11,920 bases of DNA from JAHJHG01 sp964463425 (GTDB lineage: Bacteria > Patescibacteriota > Microgenomatia > UBA8517): contig CAYXBV010000014.1 in the NCBI GenBank assembly GCA_964463425.1, positions 1-11,920 of the forward strand, read 5' to 3'. Position numbers and translations under genes: made by a program. The notes under the pieces are model-generated. The model saw nothing but the letters and a program-made list of their open reading frames with translations, made no database searches and was not told where the DNA came from. The first letter of the stretch is position 1. Each line of letters opens with the position of its first letter. Below are positions 1 through 6,125 of this stretch, in pieces.

Positions 1-30
1 CTTGCAAATAGGGGAAAAACACCTCTACAC

Positions 31-39
31 TGGTATAAT
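31..39 (+). promoter_or_regulatory. Extended -10 promoter of the 7TM/ATP-grasp operon, leaderless type
   Basis: TGG followed by TATAAT (34-39) is a perfect extended -10 element. The ATG at 46 begins 6 nt after the box, exactly where a start site 7 nt downstream would fall. There is no Shine-Dalgarno in the short gap and no recognisable -35 at 11-16. This predicts a leaderless mRNA; the start site is inferred. Confidence 0.7.
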
Positions 40-45
40 ACTACT

Positions 46-936
46 ATGCGTAAAATAAGTATCATCATGAGTTTTGTGGCCGCAACAGCTTTGAGTTTTG
101 TTGTGGTTACAAATATTTTTGCTCAAGGTTTGCCTCCTATTGGTACGGCTAGTCAGTCAGCGGGGGTTGAAGCTGAACCCAGCCCATCGCCCAGGCCAGA
201 TTTAACTCAACCCACTGAAGAAACTATTGGGCCACTCGAGAAACTATTAGAAGAACAAGAATTAGGGCCAGTTTGGCCAACGAATCCAATTAAATATGCA
301 ATTAGAGGCGCCGTTGGAGCGGGTGTGCCACCGAATACGATTATCTTGCTATTACTGCTTCCAATGGTAGCCGCGGTTATCGCCTCAGCTAGGCATTTGT
401 TGGGAATTAGAGGTTTTGGTATTTTCCTTCCTGCCGCCTTATCAATTGTATTTGTGGCTACAGGTCCAGTGGTTGGAATAGCCTTATTTTTACTAATTGT
501 GGCCGTTTCCACGATGGCAAGAATGGCTTTAAGGAAACTTAAAATTAAATTGCAGTATCTTCCCAAAATGGCGCTTTTACTTTGGTTTGTTTCTATTGGC
601 GTATTGGGGGTTCTTTTCTCAGCACCAATTATTCAACATCCTGATTTAACCAATGTTTCCATTTTTCCTGTACTGGTATTAGTTCTTTTGGCTGAAGATT
701 TTAGCAGAGTGCAGTCTGGTAAAAGCGCAAAAACAGCCATCAATTTAGCTACTGAAACTTTAATACTTTCTCTTGCTTCATATGTTCTTTTAACCTTAAA
801 GCCAATGCAAGAGTTTGCCCTACTTAATCCAGAGATATTATTGTTAATAGTAATTGCTATTGATTACTTGGTGGGCAAGTATGTTGGTCTAAGATTTATT
901 GAACTTTGGCGTTTTAGGAGATTAATCAGCGACTAA
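46..936 (+). CDS. 7TM membrane protein of the transglutaminase-associated 7TM family, lacking the transglutaminase domain
   Basis: This is a 296-residue polytopic membrane protein. Residues 1-27 look like a signal peptide or first anchor. Residues 28-95 form a Pro/Glu-rich extracytoplasmic linker, followed by hydrophobic helices at about 96-116, 123-157 (probably two), 173-193, 203-217, 236-252 and 259-280. The stretch GIRGFGIFLPA (120-130) and the following LPKMALLL resemble the 7TM domain (7TM_transglut type) that usually follows an inactive transglutaminase-like domain. In that family the extracytoplasmic domain is typically some 150 residues; only about 68 linker residues remain here. The next gene starts 5 nt downstream and belongs to the ligase family that accompanies this 7TM protein in other bacteria, which supports the assignment. 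A scaffold or anchoring role at the membrane is inferred; no catalytic residues are evident. Confidence 0.8.
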   Translation: MRKISIIMSFVAATALSFVVVTNIFAQGLPPIGTASQSAGVEAEPSPSPRPDLTQPTEETIGPLEKLLEEQELGPVWPTNPIKYAIRGAVGAGVPPNTIILLLLLPMVAAVIASARHLLGIRGFGIFLPAALSIVFVATGPVVGIALFLLIVAVSTMARMALRKLKIKLQYLPKMALLLWFVSIGVLGVLFSAPIIQHPDLTNVSIFPVLVLVLLAEDFSRVQSGKSAKTAINLATETLILSLASYVLLTLKPMQEFALLNPEILLLIVIAIDYLVGKYVGLRFIELWRFRRLISD

Positions 937-941
937 CAGTT

Positions 942-2240
942 ATGGTTAAAACTTCATCAATATTAGGGCTAAATGCCAGAAGTCAACTTTATTCATATCC
1001 GTACAACCCTGTACAAGGTAAGAAGATAGCCAATTCAAAGTTGCGCACCAAAAGAGTGCTTAGAAAAGTTGGTATTCCAGTGCCCAAAACGTATGCGAGG
1101 TTTAAAGAGCCTCGAAAACTTATTGATTTTGACTGGAGCACATTACCTGACGCTTTTGCTCTTAAGCCCAATAAAGGTCTTGGTGGGGAAGGAATAATCG
1201 TTGTAAAGAAAAGATCAAAAGACGAAGATGGGTGGATTACGACTAGCAGAAAAAAGATTACAGTTGAAGATTTAAAACTACATATTTTAGATATTCTTGA
1301 AGGAGCTTACAGTATGCAAAATGTGCCCGATATAGCCTTTTTTGAAGAATATGTGGGGAGACATAAATCCTTTAGGAAATATGCATATAGAGGAACACCC
1401 GATGTTCGAATCATTGTTTTTAACAAAGTTCCTGTTATGTCTATGTTAAGATTGCCAACTAAAGAGTCGGGTGGGAGGGCCAACTTGCACCAGGGGGCGA
1501 TTGCCGTTGGTATTGATATTGCCACAGGAATTACTACAAAAGCCTTGTGGAAGGGAAAGTATATTCCTTATAAGCCTGGTACAAAACGAAAGCTTCATGG
1601 AATAAAAATACCTAACTGGACAAAGATATTAAAGATGGCCGTTAACTGTCAGGAAGCAGCCGGCTTAGGATATTTAGGAGTTGATGTTGTTCTTCATCCC
1701 GAGAAAGGTCCAATGATTTTGGAAATAAACTTCTTACCTGGATTACAAATTCAAATTGCCAATCAAGCCGGATTAAGAAAAAGATTGGATAGAGTAGAAG
1801 ACCTAAAGGTAAAAGATGCGGATCATGGTGTTTTGATTGCAAAATCTCTTTTTGCAGGACCTTTTGCTGATCGAGTTAGGGCAGAGGAAGGAATAAGAAC
1901 ACTTAATATTTTTGAGGACGTAAAGATAAAAGGAAAAGATGGTAAGAAGCTGGTTGTGTCCTCAAAGATAGATACGGGCGCGTGGAGAAGTTCAATAGAT
2001 AAAACACTAGCACAGGATATGGGTTTATTAGAAGAAAGCAACATTCTTTGGCAAAAGACGGTTTGGAGTTCTATTGGGCAACAAAGAAGACCAATTATTA
2101 ACCTAACCTATTGGTTAAAGGGCAAAAAGATAAATACGTCGGCAGGAGTGGCCGACAGGAGTAAATTAAGAAGACCGCTAATTGTCGGTAGGCGAGATTT
2201 GGCTGGGTTTTTAGTAAACCCTGTAAGGGAGGAAGATTGA
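942..2240 (+). CDS. Alpha-L-glutamate-ligase-like ATP-grasp enzyme fused to a retropepsin-like (RimB/Zn_protease family) domain
   Basis: This 432-residue protein has two domains. Residues 1-310 match the RimK-related alpha-L-glutamate ligase-like family: LGLNAR near the N terminus, ALKPNKGLGGEG (73-84) with the likely nucleotide-binding Lys75, PDVRIIVFN (153-161), NLHQGAIAVGID (181-192), and a metal-binding ILEIN at 259-263 (Glu261, Asn263) followed by PGLQIQIAN. Residues 321-432 look like the retropepsin-type putative ATP-dependent zinc protease family: KIDTGAWRSS with catalytic-type DTGA at 344-347, then RRPLIVGRRDL (410-420). The two activities are usually separate neighbouring genes; here they are fused in one frame. 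The ligase would add amino acids or peptides to a carboxylate and the protease might remove them; the substrate is unknown. No convincing Shine-Dalgarno precedes the ATG, so coupling to the upstream gene is likely. Confidence 0.85.
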   Translation: MVKTSSILGLNARSQLYSYPYNPVQGKKIANSKLRTKRVLRKVGIPVPKTYARFKEPRKLIDFDWSTLPDAFALKPNKGLGGEGIIVVKKRSKDEDGWITTSRKKITVEDLKLHILDILEGAYSMQNVPDIAFFEEYVGRHKSFRKYAYRGTPDVRIIVFNKVPVMSMLRLPTKESGGRANLHQGAIAVGIDIATGITTKALWKGKYIPYKPGTKRKLHGIKIPNWTKILKMAVNCQEAAGLGYLGVDVVLHPEKGPMILEINFLPGLQIQIANQAGLRKRLDRVEDLKVKDADHGVLIAKSLFAGPFADRVRAEEGIRTLNIFEDVKIKGKDGKKLVVSSKIDTGAWRSSIDKTLAQDMGLLEESNILWQKTVWSSIGQQRRPIINLTYWLKGKKINTSAGVADRSKLRRPLIVGRRDLAGFLVNPVREED

Positions 2241-3142
2241 GCAAGATATTAGTAATTGTAGGTGGTGGGACGAAACATATAGAACCCTTTGCAAAAGAGG
2301 CCAAAGAGCTTAACGTTTCACTTCTAACAGCTTCATTTTCCGATGTTGAGTATCTGACTGACAATGGGAAAGTAACATTAACGGTTAAGGGAGAAGACGT
2401 GGCTTCATTCTCAGCTGTATACATTCGGCTTGTGGGTAAAAGATACGAGGAAGCATCTCTTTTAGCTAACTATTGTAAGCAACACGGAGTAAGAATTGTT
2501 GATAGAGTGTTTGAAAGGGAGGACTTAATTCGCATTCCTATTCCTAAATCCATTGAAGCAAAATTGTTTATAGAAGCTGGTGTTCCAGTACCTAAAACGT
2601 ATTTTGGCACGCTGGACAATATTAGAAAGAAGGCACCTAAAATATTCGGATACCCGTTTGTTATTAAGGGTACAACCGGCAAACAAGGCCATGCGGTTTG
2701 GTCACCGAGAGACGAAAGTGAACTGGATGAGTTATATGAGAAGTTAGATAAGTTAAGGAAAAAGGAAAAAATGAATTTTATTGCTCAAGAATTTACGGCG
2801 TCATCGCAAAGAAGTAGGATTTTTGTAGTTGGCGGAAAGGTTTTAGCGGGTATTACTCGCCCAACTCGATGGAGAAGGCGATTTATAGACAAAGTGAATG
2901 GGGAATTTCCTGAGGGAAAACGAGAAGAACTTAGTCCAGTCCCAGAAGATGAAGCGGAAGTTGCCCTTAAAGCTGCCGCGGCTTTACAAATAGATATAGG
3001 CGGGGTGGATGTTTTGAGAGTGGACAGGACAGGTGAGTTATTTATATTAGAAGTTAATTCTGCTCCACGCTGGGAGTCGGTGAAACACGACACAGGCCTT
3101 AATGTCGAAAGGGAAATTATTAAGTTTTTAGCAAGCTTGTAA
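2237..3142 (+). CDS. RimK-like ATP-grasp ligase (second amidoligase of the operon)
   Basis: This 301-residue protein has a RimK/glutathione-synthetase-type ATP-grasp layout. A pre-ATP-grasp Rossmann-like region covers residues 1-95 (KILVIVGGG). The ATP-grasp core follows, with AGVPVPKTY (114-122), FVIKGTTGKQGHAV (141-154) carrying Lys144, IAQEF (182-186), and LEVNSAPRWE (271-280), whose Glu272 and Asn274 would bind metal. It ends in GLNVEREIIKFL, typical of RimK relatives. It starts at TTG 2237, which overlaps the TGA stop of the fused ligase-protease (TTGA). A purine-rich AAGGGAGG at 2225-2232 lies 4 nt upstream, so translational coupling is expected. The family forms amide or peptide bonds by an acyl-phosphate route; the acceptor cannot be read from the sequence. 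The sequence differs clearly from the first ATP-grasp domain, so this is not a recent duplicate. Confidence 0.85.
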   Translation: MSKILVIVGGGTKHIEPFAKEAKELNVSLLTASFSDVEYLTDNGKVTLTVKGEDVASFSAVYIRLVGKRYEEASLLANYCKQHGVRIVDRVFEREDLIRIPIPKSIEAKLFIEAGVPVPKTYFGTLDNIRKKAPKIFGYPFVIKGTTGKQGHAVWSPRDESELDELYEKLDKLRKKEKMNFIAQEFTASSQRSRIFVVGGKVLAGITRPTRWRRRFIDKVNGEFPEGKREELSPVPEDEAEVALKAAAALQIDIGGVDVLRVDRTGELFILEVNSAPRWESVKHDTGLNVEREIIKFLASL

Positions 3143-3160
3143 GCTTCGTTCTCCTATAGT

Positions 3161-3189
3161 TTGAATATATGCCTAGCCTTTGTTATAAT
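3161..3189 (+). promoter_or_regulatory. Near-consensus sigma70-type promoter for the three small membrane genes
   Basis: TTGAAT (3161-3166), a 17-nt spacer and TATAAT (3184-3189) preceded by TGT form a -35 plus extended -10 promoter. A start near 3196 would give a leader of about 59 nt. It lies in the 112-nt gap after the RimK-like gene, so the small genes appear to be a separate transcription unit. Confidence 0.75.
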
Positions 3190-3254
3190 GTTCCTTCAGG
3201 TGCTCTTTATCATTAATATTCACTTTATTAACTTAAATTCCAAGGAGGTATCAA

Positions 3255-3521
3255 ATGTCATTCGAGTCACTTCTTGACAGAAGGCCTAGGCTTGTAAGGT
3301 TTCTAGGTATAGCTGCGATTGCAGCCTTGTTCTCTTCAGTTGTCTTTTTTCTCCGAGATTGTTTTATTTTTGGAACCATATGCTTTGTTGCAACTGTGTT
3401 TATGGGATCAATCTGCGGAGCAAGTTGTGCTTTGACCAAAAAGCAAGAAACATTCTATATTTGGATTTCCATCGGAATTTGTGTAGCTTCGTTGCTGATT
3501 TTATTAATCAATATATTTTAA
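3255..3521 (+). CDS. Small 3-TM membrane protein, unrecognised (first of three)
   Basis: This 88-residue protein has a short basic N terminus (DRRPRLVR) and three hydrophobic segments at about 15-33, 37-58 and 67-86. Four cysteines (in DC, IC, GASC and IC contexts) lie in or near the membrane segments. I do not recognise the family. The ATG is well supported by AAGGAGGT at 3242-3249. It is first in a run of three small membrane genes behind one promoter; the next Shine-Dalgarno begins right at its stop codon. No function can be assigned, though co-transcription suggests the three products act together or in the same response. Confidence 0.75.
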   Translation: MSFESLLDRRPRLVRFLGIAAIAALFSSVVFFLRDCFIFGTICFVATVFMGSICGASCALTKKQETFYIWISIGICVASLLILLINIF

Positions 3522-3534
3522 AAGGAGAGTTGCA

Positions 3535-3819
3535 ATGAAAAAAAGAAGTGTTGAAGAACCCATTATGCGAAGACAACGTGTTCGCATAATAGTGGCAGCG
3601 ATTGTATTTTTTGTTGCACTCGCCGCCGGCTTAATGGGCTACATTTGGACTCTTTTTGCATTAGTCTTGCTAGGATTTTTTCTGGTGTTCAGTTATCTGT
3701 TTTATAACGCCAGAATATCACGTGAGGCACGAAAGTATCATTTTGGAAGGATAATATTTGGGCTTTTGTTCATCCTTGAGATCGTTGGGATAATTGTCCT
3801 TTTACTCTTGAGATATTGA
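3535..3819 (+). CDS. Small 3-TM membrane protein, unrecognised (second of three)
   Basis: This 94-residue protein has a strongly basic N terminus (MKKRS, then RRQRVR at 12-17) followed by hydrophobic segments at about 17-36, 38-57 and 71-92. The charged loop ARISREARKYHFGR separates segments two and three, and the positive-inside rule places the N terminus in the cytoplasm. The start is supported by GGAG at 3524-3527, 7 nt before the ATG, and the gene begins 13 nt after the previous stop. It shares size and helix layout with its neighbours, but I see no clear sequence identity among the three. No family is recognised. Confidence 0.75.
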   Translation: MKKRSVEEPIMRRQRVRIIVAAIVFFVALAAGLMGYIWTLFALVLLGFFLVFSYLFYNARISREARKYHFGRIIFGLLFILEIVGIIVLLLLRY

Positions 3820-3832
3820 GGAGGGCGATAAA

Positions 3833-4099
3833 ATGAACAAGCGAGAGTCAAAAGTTTCCATTATTACTACGATTGGATTATTTCTAATCGTATTCGGCAC
3901 AGCCGTTTTTATTTCGAGCGGTTGGCGATGGGGAAGCGTTATGATCCTTTTGGGTTTGACGTTCACTCTCATGGCAGCTGTTATGAATGAACAAAACGAC
4001 AAAAGAGCACTTTGGTTAATTTGGGCATATCTCCTCACTGGGGCTTTGACCACACTTGATTCCATTGTGCAGTTCGTTCATTTGTTCACAGGAAGGTGA
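3833..4099 (+). CDS. Small 3-TM membrane protein, unrecognised (third of three)
   Basis: This 88-residue protein starts MNKRESK and has hydrophobic segments at about 9-28, 33-50 and 59-80, with a polar loop (NEQNDKR) between the second and third. GGAGG at 3820-3824 lies 8 nt before the ATG and overlaps the TGA stop of the previous gene, so the three genes should be translationally linked. It is the last gene before a strong hairpin at 4116-4157. No family is recognised. Confidence 0.75.
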   Translation: MNKRESKVSIITTIGLFLIVFGTAVFISSGWRWGSVMILLGLTFTLMAAVMNEQNDKRALWLIWAYLLTGALTTLDSIVQFVHLFTGR

Positions 4100-4115
4100 A
4101 TTGTTTAGAGTACCA

Positions 4116-4170
4116 GGCGCGTGTAATACTATTTACAAAAATAGTTGATCACGCGCCAGAAGTTCTTTTT
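4116..4170 (+). terminator. Hairpin between convergent operons, probable terminator
   Basis: GGCGCGTG (4116-4123) pairs perfectly with CACGCGCC (4150-4157). Inside, ACTAT (4128-4132) pairs with ATAGT (4141-4145), separated from the outer stem by a 4x4 internal loop. TTCTTTTT follows at 4163-4170 on the plus strand. The minus strand has no T-run after the stem, so it is best read as the terminator of the three small membrane genes, with possible help for the opposing rplL transcript. Confidence 0.6.
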
Positions 4171-4180
4171 ATCGAATATC

Positions 4181-4609
4181 TTATTTTAACTCCACTGTTG
4201 CACCAGCTGTTTTAAGCTTTTCTGCAGCAGCTTTTGCATCTTCAGCTTTAGCATCTTTCAATACTTCAGCAGGAAGGGTTTCGGTCATATCCTTGGCTTC
4301 TTTAAGTCCTAAGTTTTGATTTATTTCTCTAATTGCCTTGATAACGGATATTTTACTATCTCCAGCAGCAGTAATAACTACTGTTTGATTAGCACCACTT
4401 GCGGCGGCTTCATCACCACTTGCGGCGGCTTCATCACCACTTGCGGCCGGTGCGGCTGCAGCTACTGGCATGGCGGAAATACCAAGCTTGTCTTGCAGTG
4501 CGTCAACTAATTGACTTAGTTCAAGCACGGAAAGCTTTGCGACATCATCGACTAGTTTTTCAACTGTCTTTGATAAATCCTTTTTTGTTTCTTTCTTTTT
4601 GTCTGCCAT
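4181..4609 (-). CDS. rplL: Ribosomal protein bL12 (L7/L12)
   Basis: This is the 142-residue stalk protein, which recruits translational GTPases. The N-terminal dimerisation/L10-binding region is residues 1-45 (LVDDVAKLSVLELSQLVDAL), then an Ala-rich hinge (about 46-73), then the C-terminal domain (75-142) with the hallmark GLKEAKDM and a VELK end. The frame is open upstream to 4657, but MADKKK at 4609 is preferred because GGAGG at 4622-4618 sits 8 nt upstream; ATG 4612 is also possible. That Shine-Dalgarno abuts the rplJ stop, suggesting coupling. The hinge is lengthened by a 21-nt tandem repeat encoding two GDEAAAS-type units. The gene ends the operon; no rpoB follows. Confidence 0.95.
   Translation of the reverse strand: MADKKKETKKDLSKTVEKLVDDVAKLSVLELSQLVDALQDKLGISAMPVAAAAPAASGDEAAASGDEAAASGANQTVVITAAGDSKISVIKAIREINQNLGLKEAKDMTETLPAEVLKDAKAEDAKAAAEKLKTAGATVELK
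4393..4447 (-). repeat. 21-bp tandem repeat in the bL12 hinge, about 2.6 copies
   Basis: Two identical 21-bp copies (4393-4413 and 4414-4434), beginning caccacttgcgg on the plus strand, are followed by a 13-nt partial copy (4435-4447). The unit is a multiple of three and encodes a heptad permutable to ASGDEAA, so copy-number change would alter hinge length without breaking the frame. Confidence 0.9.
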
Positions 4610-4622
4610 CATTATCACCTCC

Positions 4623-5147
4623 TTAAGATTTTTGATTTTTTGCCTCATTGAGGACAAAAACTAATTTTTGTAAATTTCCTTGAAGTGTGCCAATCAATCC
4701 GTAAAGAGGGGCTGATATGGTTCCTAGTGCTTGAGCAACCAAAGCATCCTTGCTTGGAAGCTTTGATAGTTTGACAAGATTTTCTTCGTTTTGAAAGAAT
4801 CCTTCAATAACACCTACTTTTAACTGAGGGATTTCGAATTCCTTAGCAAACTTACCAAGAACTTGAAGGGGAGCAACAGGATCTTTTTCAGTGACGACAA
4901 GGGCGGTTTGCCCAGATAAGGCTGTATCAGTCATGGCTTCCTGTGGAATTTTTGCTTTTTCACCAGCAAGCTTAAAAAGAGTGTTTTTAACAACAATCAT
5001 TTTAGCGTCAACGGCTTTGAGTCTCTTTTTTAAATCTTGTTGGACTTTAACGCTCATGCCAGCAAAATTGATAAGAATAGCCGCATTTGCGGTTTTTAAT
5101 TCTTCTGTAAGATTATCGACGAAAAATGTTTTCTGATCTTTTTTCAT
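4623..5147 (-). CDS. rplJ: Ribosomal protein uL10
   Basis: This 174-residue protein anchors bL12 dimers to 23S rRNA at the GTPase-associated centre. Features typical of uL10 are the N-terminal ILINFAGMSVKVQQDLKKRL (34-53), KMIVVKNTLFKLA (54-66) and a C-terminal region from about residue 140 that would bind bL12. GGAG at 5156-5153 lies 5 nt before the ATG. The gene is preceded by a structured leader with an attenuator (5160-5233) and its own promoter, so rplJ-rplL is an autoregulated unit separate from rplK-rplA. Its length is normal for the family. Confidence 0.96.
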   Translation of the reverse strand: MKKDQKTFFVDNLTEELKTANAAILINFAGMSVKVQQDLKKRLKAVDAKMIVVKNTLFKLAGEKAKIPQEAMTDTALSGQTALVVTEKDPVAPLQVLGKFAKEFEIPQLKVGVIEGFFQNEENLVKLSKLPSKDALVAQALGTISAPLYGLIGTLQGNLQKLVFVLNEAKNQKS

Positions 5148-5159
5148 ATTTTCTCCATT

Positions 5160-5182
5160 AAAAAATGCGCTCGAGGCGCATT
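5160..5182 (-). terminator. Intrinsic terminator (attenuator) of the rplJ leader
   Basis: AATGCGC (5182-5176), loop CTCGA and GCGCATT (5170-5164) form a perfect 7-bp hairpin whose 3' arm runs into a T-run ending at 5160. It lies only 12 nt upstream of the rplJ ATG, within the leader, as expected of a regulated attenuator. It is mutually exclusive with the antiterminator pairing. Confidence 0.85.
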
Positions 5183-5233
5183 AAGATGCTTTGCCTCGGC
5201 ATGTCTTATTTGTCTGCATGCTGTCTTAGGACG
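5160..5233 (-). ncRNA. L10 (rplJ) mRNA leader: kink-turn-like protein-binding stem with antiterminator
   Basis: Read on the minus strand, CCTAAGACAGCATG (5230-5217) and CATGCCGAGG (5203-5194) form two short stems, CCT/AGG and GCATG/CATGC. The asymmetric internal loop between them (AAGACA versus CG) resembles the kink-turn of known L10 leaders. The 3' strand can instead form an antiterminator: CGAGGC (5198-5193) with GCCTCG (5177-5172), plus GCAT/ATGC, with an AAA bulge and CTTA loop. That pairing uses bases needed both by the kink-turn stem and by the terminator. Inference: the uL10-bL12 complex stabilises the first stem, blocks the antiterminator and lets the terminator stop transcription before rplJ. 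Confidence 0.85.
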
Positions 5234-5239
5234 AAACTG

Positions 5240-5269
5240 ATTATACAAAAAATAGGCCAACTAAGTCAA
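5240..5269 (-). promoter_or_regulatory. Promoter of rplJ-rplL
   Basis: On the minus strand TTGACT (5269-5264), an 18-nt spacer and TATAAT (5245-5240) form a strong promoter. A start near 5233 places the transcript 5' end just ahead of the L10 leader. The -35 box overlaps the stop codon of the upstream gene (5268-5266). Confidence 0.85.
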
Positions 5270-6075
5270 GCTGGCTCTTTTACTTTTTCTTGAGGAATCG
5301 GAGAGAGTGTTGTTTTGTTTTCTTCTATTGCAGGTTTGGTTTCAGTAGGAGGAAATCCGTCAGGCATGTTTTGGACCTTTTCTCTTATCTTCATGGCTGT
5401 TTTATTGTCGATGGCACCCTTTCCTGGTTGCCATTTGTCAACACCTGGATAAGTGCCGGGTTCAAAAGGAGCAACCGATTTTTGTTGTTCTGGTTGTTTT
5501 GGAGGAACTTCTTTTTTCCCCCATTCAGAAGTCGGATTTTTAAGCGACTCAGCCAGAGCAATGGGGTCTAACTTACCCCCCTTTTTTTTAGTCACAACTG
5601 GTTCAGGTGATTGTTTAGCAGTTGTCTTGGGAGGTGCGGCGATATTTTGTTTGAGTGGTGCTTCTGGTAAGGATGAGTTAGTTGGCGGGGTTTGGGTTAA
5701 TTTATTGATTCGTTCAACTGGTGTTTCTTTTGTGGAAATTCTGTCTTGAATGGCAGCTGCTTGGTTTAAGATTTGCCCGATTGCTACTTGCTCGCTCTTT
5801 TTTTTAATTTGCTCGCCATCAACTGTAGGGGGGTTGTCAACGGTTTGTCTGGTTTTTGCACGTTCAACCTGCAGTGCGAAACCACGTTGTGCAAGTTCTT
5901 TGCCTCTGTCATTTCTTTTTTCTTGTCTAGATTTGGGACCAGACATAACGATTTTTGGGGGAAGTGGGGCTGTTTGCGTAATTGGTTGTTGCTCTTCCAT
6001 GACAGGTGGCACATCAGGTGTTTTTCTTCTTCTAAACATTCTTGTTACCCAACTGTCCCCACCTTTGTCTTCCAT
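5266..6075 (-). CDS. Unrecognised low-complexity, probably disordered protein inserted between rplA and rplJ
   Basis: This 269-residue soluble protein is rich in Pro, Lys, Gln, Glu and Thr, with no signal peptide or membrane segment. Basic stretches (MFRRRKTP at 13-20; KSRQEKRNDRGKELAQRG at 48-65) precede proline-rich linkers. The only more ordered-looking parts are about 94-127 and 208-240 (GTYPGVDKWQPGKGA, then KIREKVQNMPDGFPP). I recognise no family. It has its own promoter ending 7 nt before the ATG and no Shine-Dalgarno, so it is probably leaderless. An A8G6 tract at 5589-5576 encodes KKKGGK and holds an in-frame A AAA AAG heptamer. Its place in the operon suggests a lineage-specific ribosome or RNA link, which is only inference. 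Overlapping plus-strand frames lack start signals. Confidence 0.7.
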   Translation of the reverse strand: MEDKGGDSWVTRMFRRRKTPDVPPVMEEQQPITQTAPLPPKIVMSGPKSRQEKRNDRGKELAQRGFALQVERAKTRQTVDNPPTVDGEQIKKKSEQVAIGQILNQAAAIQDRISTKETPVERINKLTQTPPTNSSLPEAPLKQNIAAPPKTTAKQSPEPVVTKKKGGKLDPIALAESLKNPTSEWGKKEVPPKQPEQQKSVAPFEPGTYPGVDKWQPGKGAIDNKTAMKIREKVQNMPDGFPPTETKPAIEENKTTLSPIPQEKVKEPA

Positions 6076-6082
6076 TAACTTT

Positions 6083-6112
6083 ATGCTAGCAGGAGCCGTA
6101 ACAGACTGTCAA
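6083..6112 (-). promoter_or_regulatory. Promoter of the disordered gene, leaderless type
   Basis: On the minus strand a perfect TTGACA (6112-6107) is followed by an 18-nt spacer and TAGCAT (6088-6083) preceded by TGC, an extended -10. The box ends 7 nt before the ATG at 6075, so the start site should be at or one base before the start codon. It lies in the 50-nt gap after rplA. Confidence 0.7.
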
Positions 6113-6125
6113 TACAGGTTGAGGC

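Noticed and set aside
10..29. Short inverted repeat AGGGG/CCTCT ahead of the first promoter as a terminator of an upstream gene
   Set aside because: The stem is only 5 bp with a wobble pair and no T-run, and the upstream gene is outside the window.
4393..4447. Short direct repeats as a possible CRISPR array
   Set aside because: The copies are contiguous without spacers and lie in frame within the bL12 hinge.
4613..4657. Upstream start of rplL giving a 158-residue product
   Set aside because: The extra codons overlap the end of rplJ and its stop, and the GGAGG site clearly serves the ATG at 4609 or 4612.
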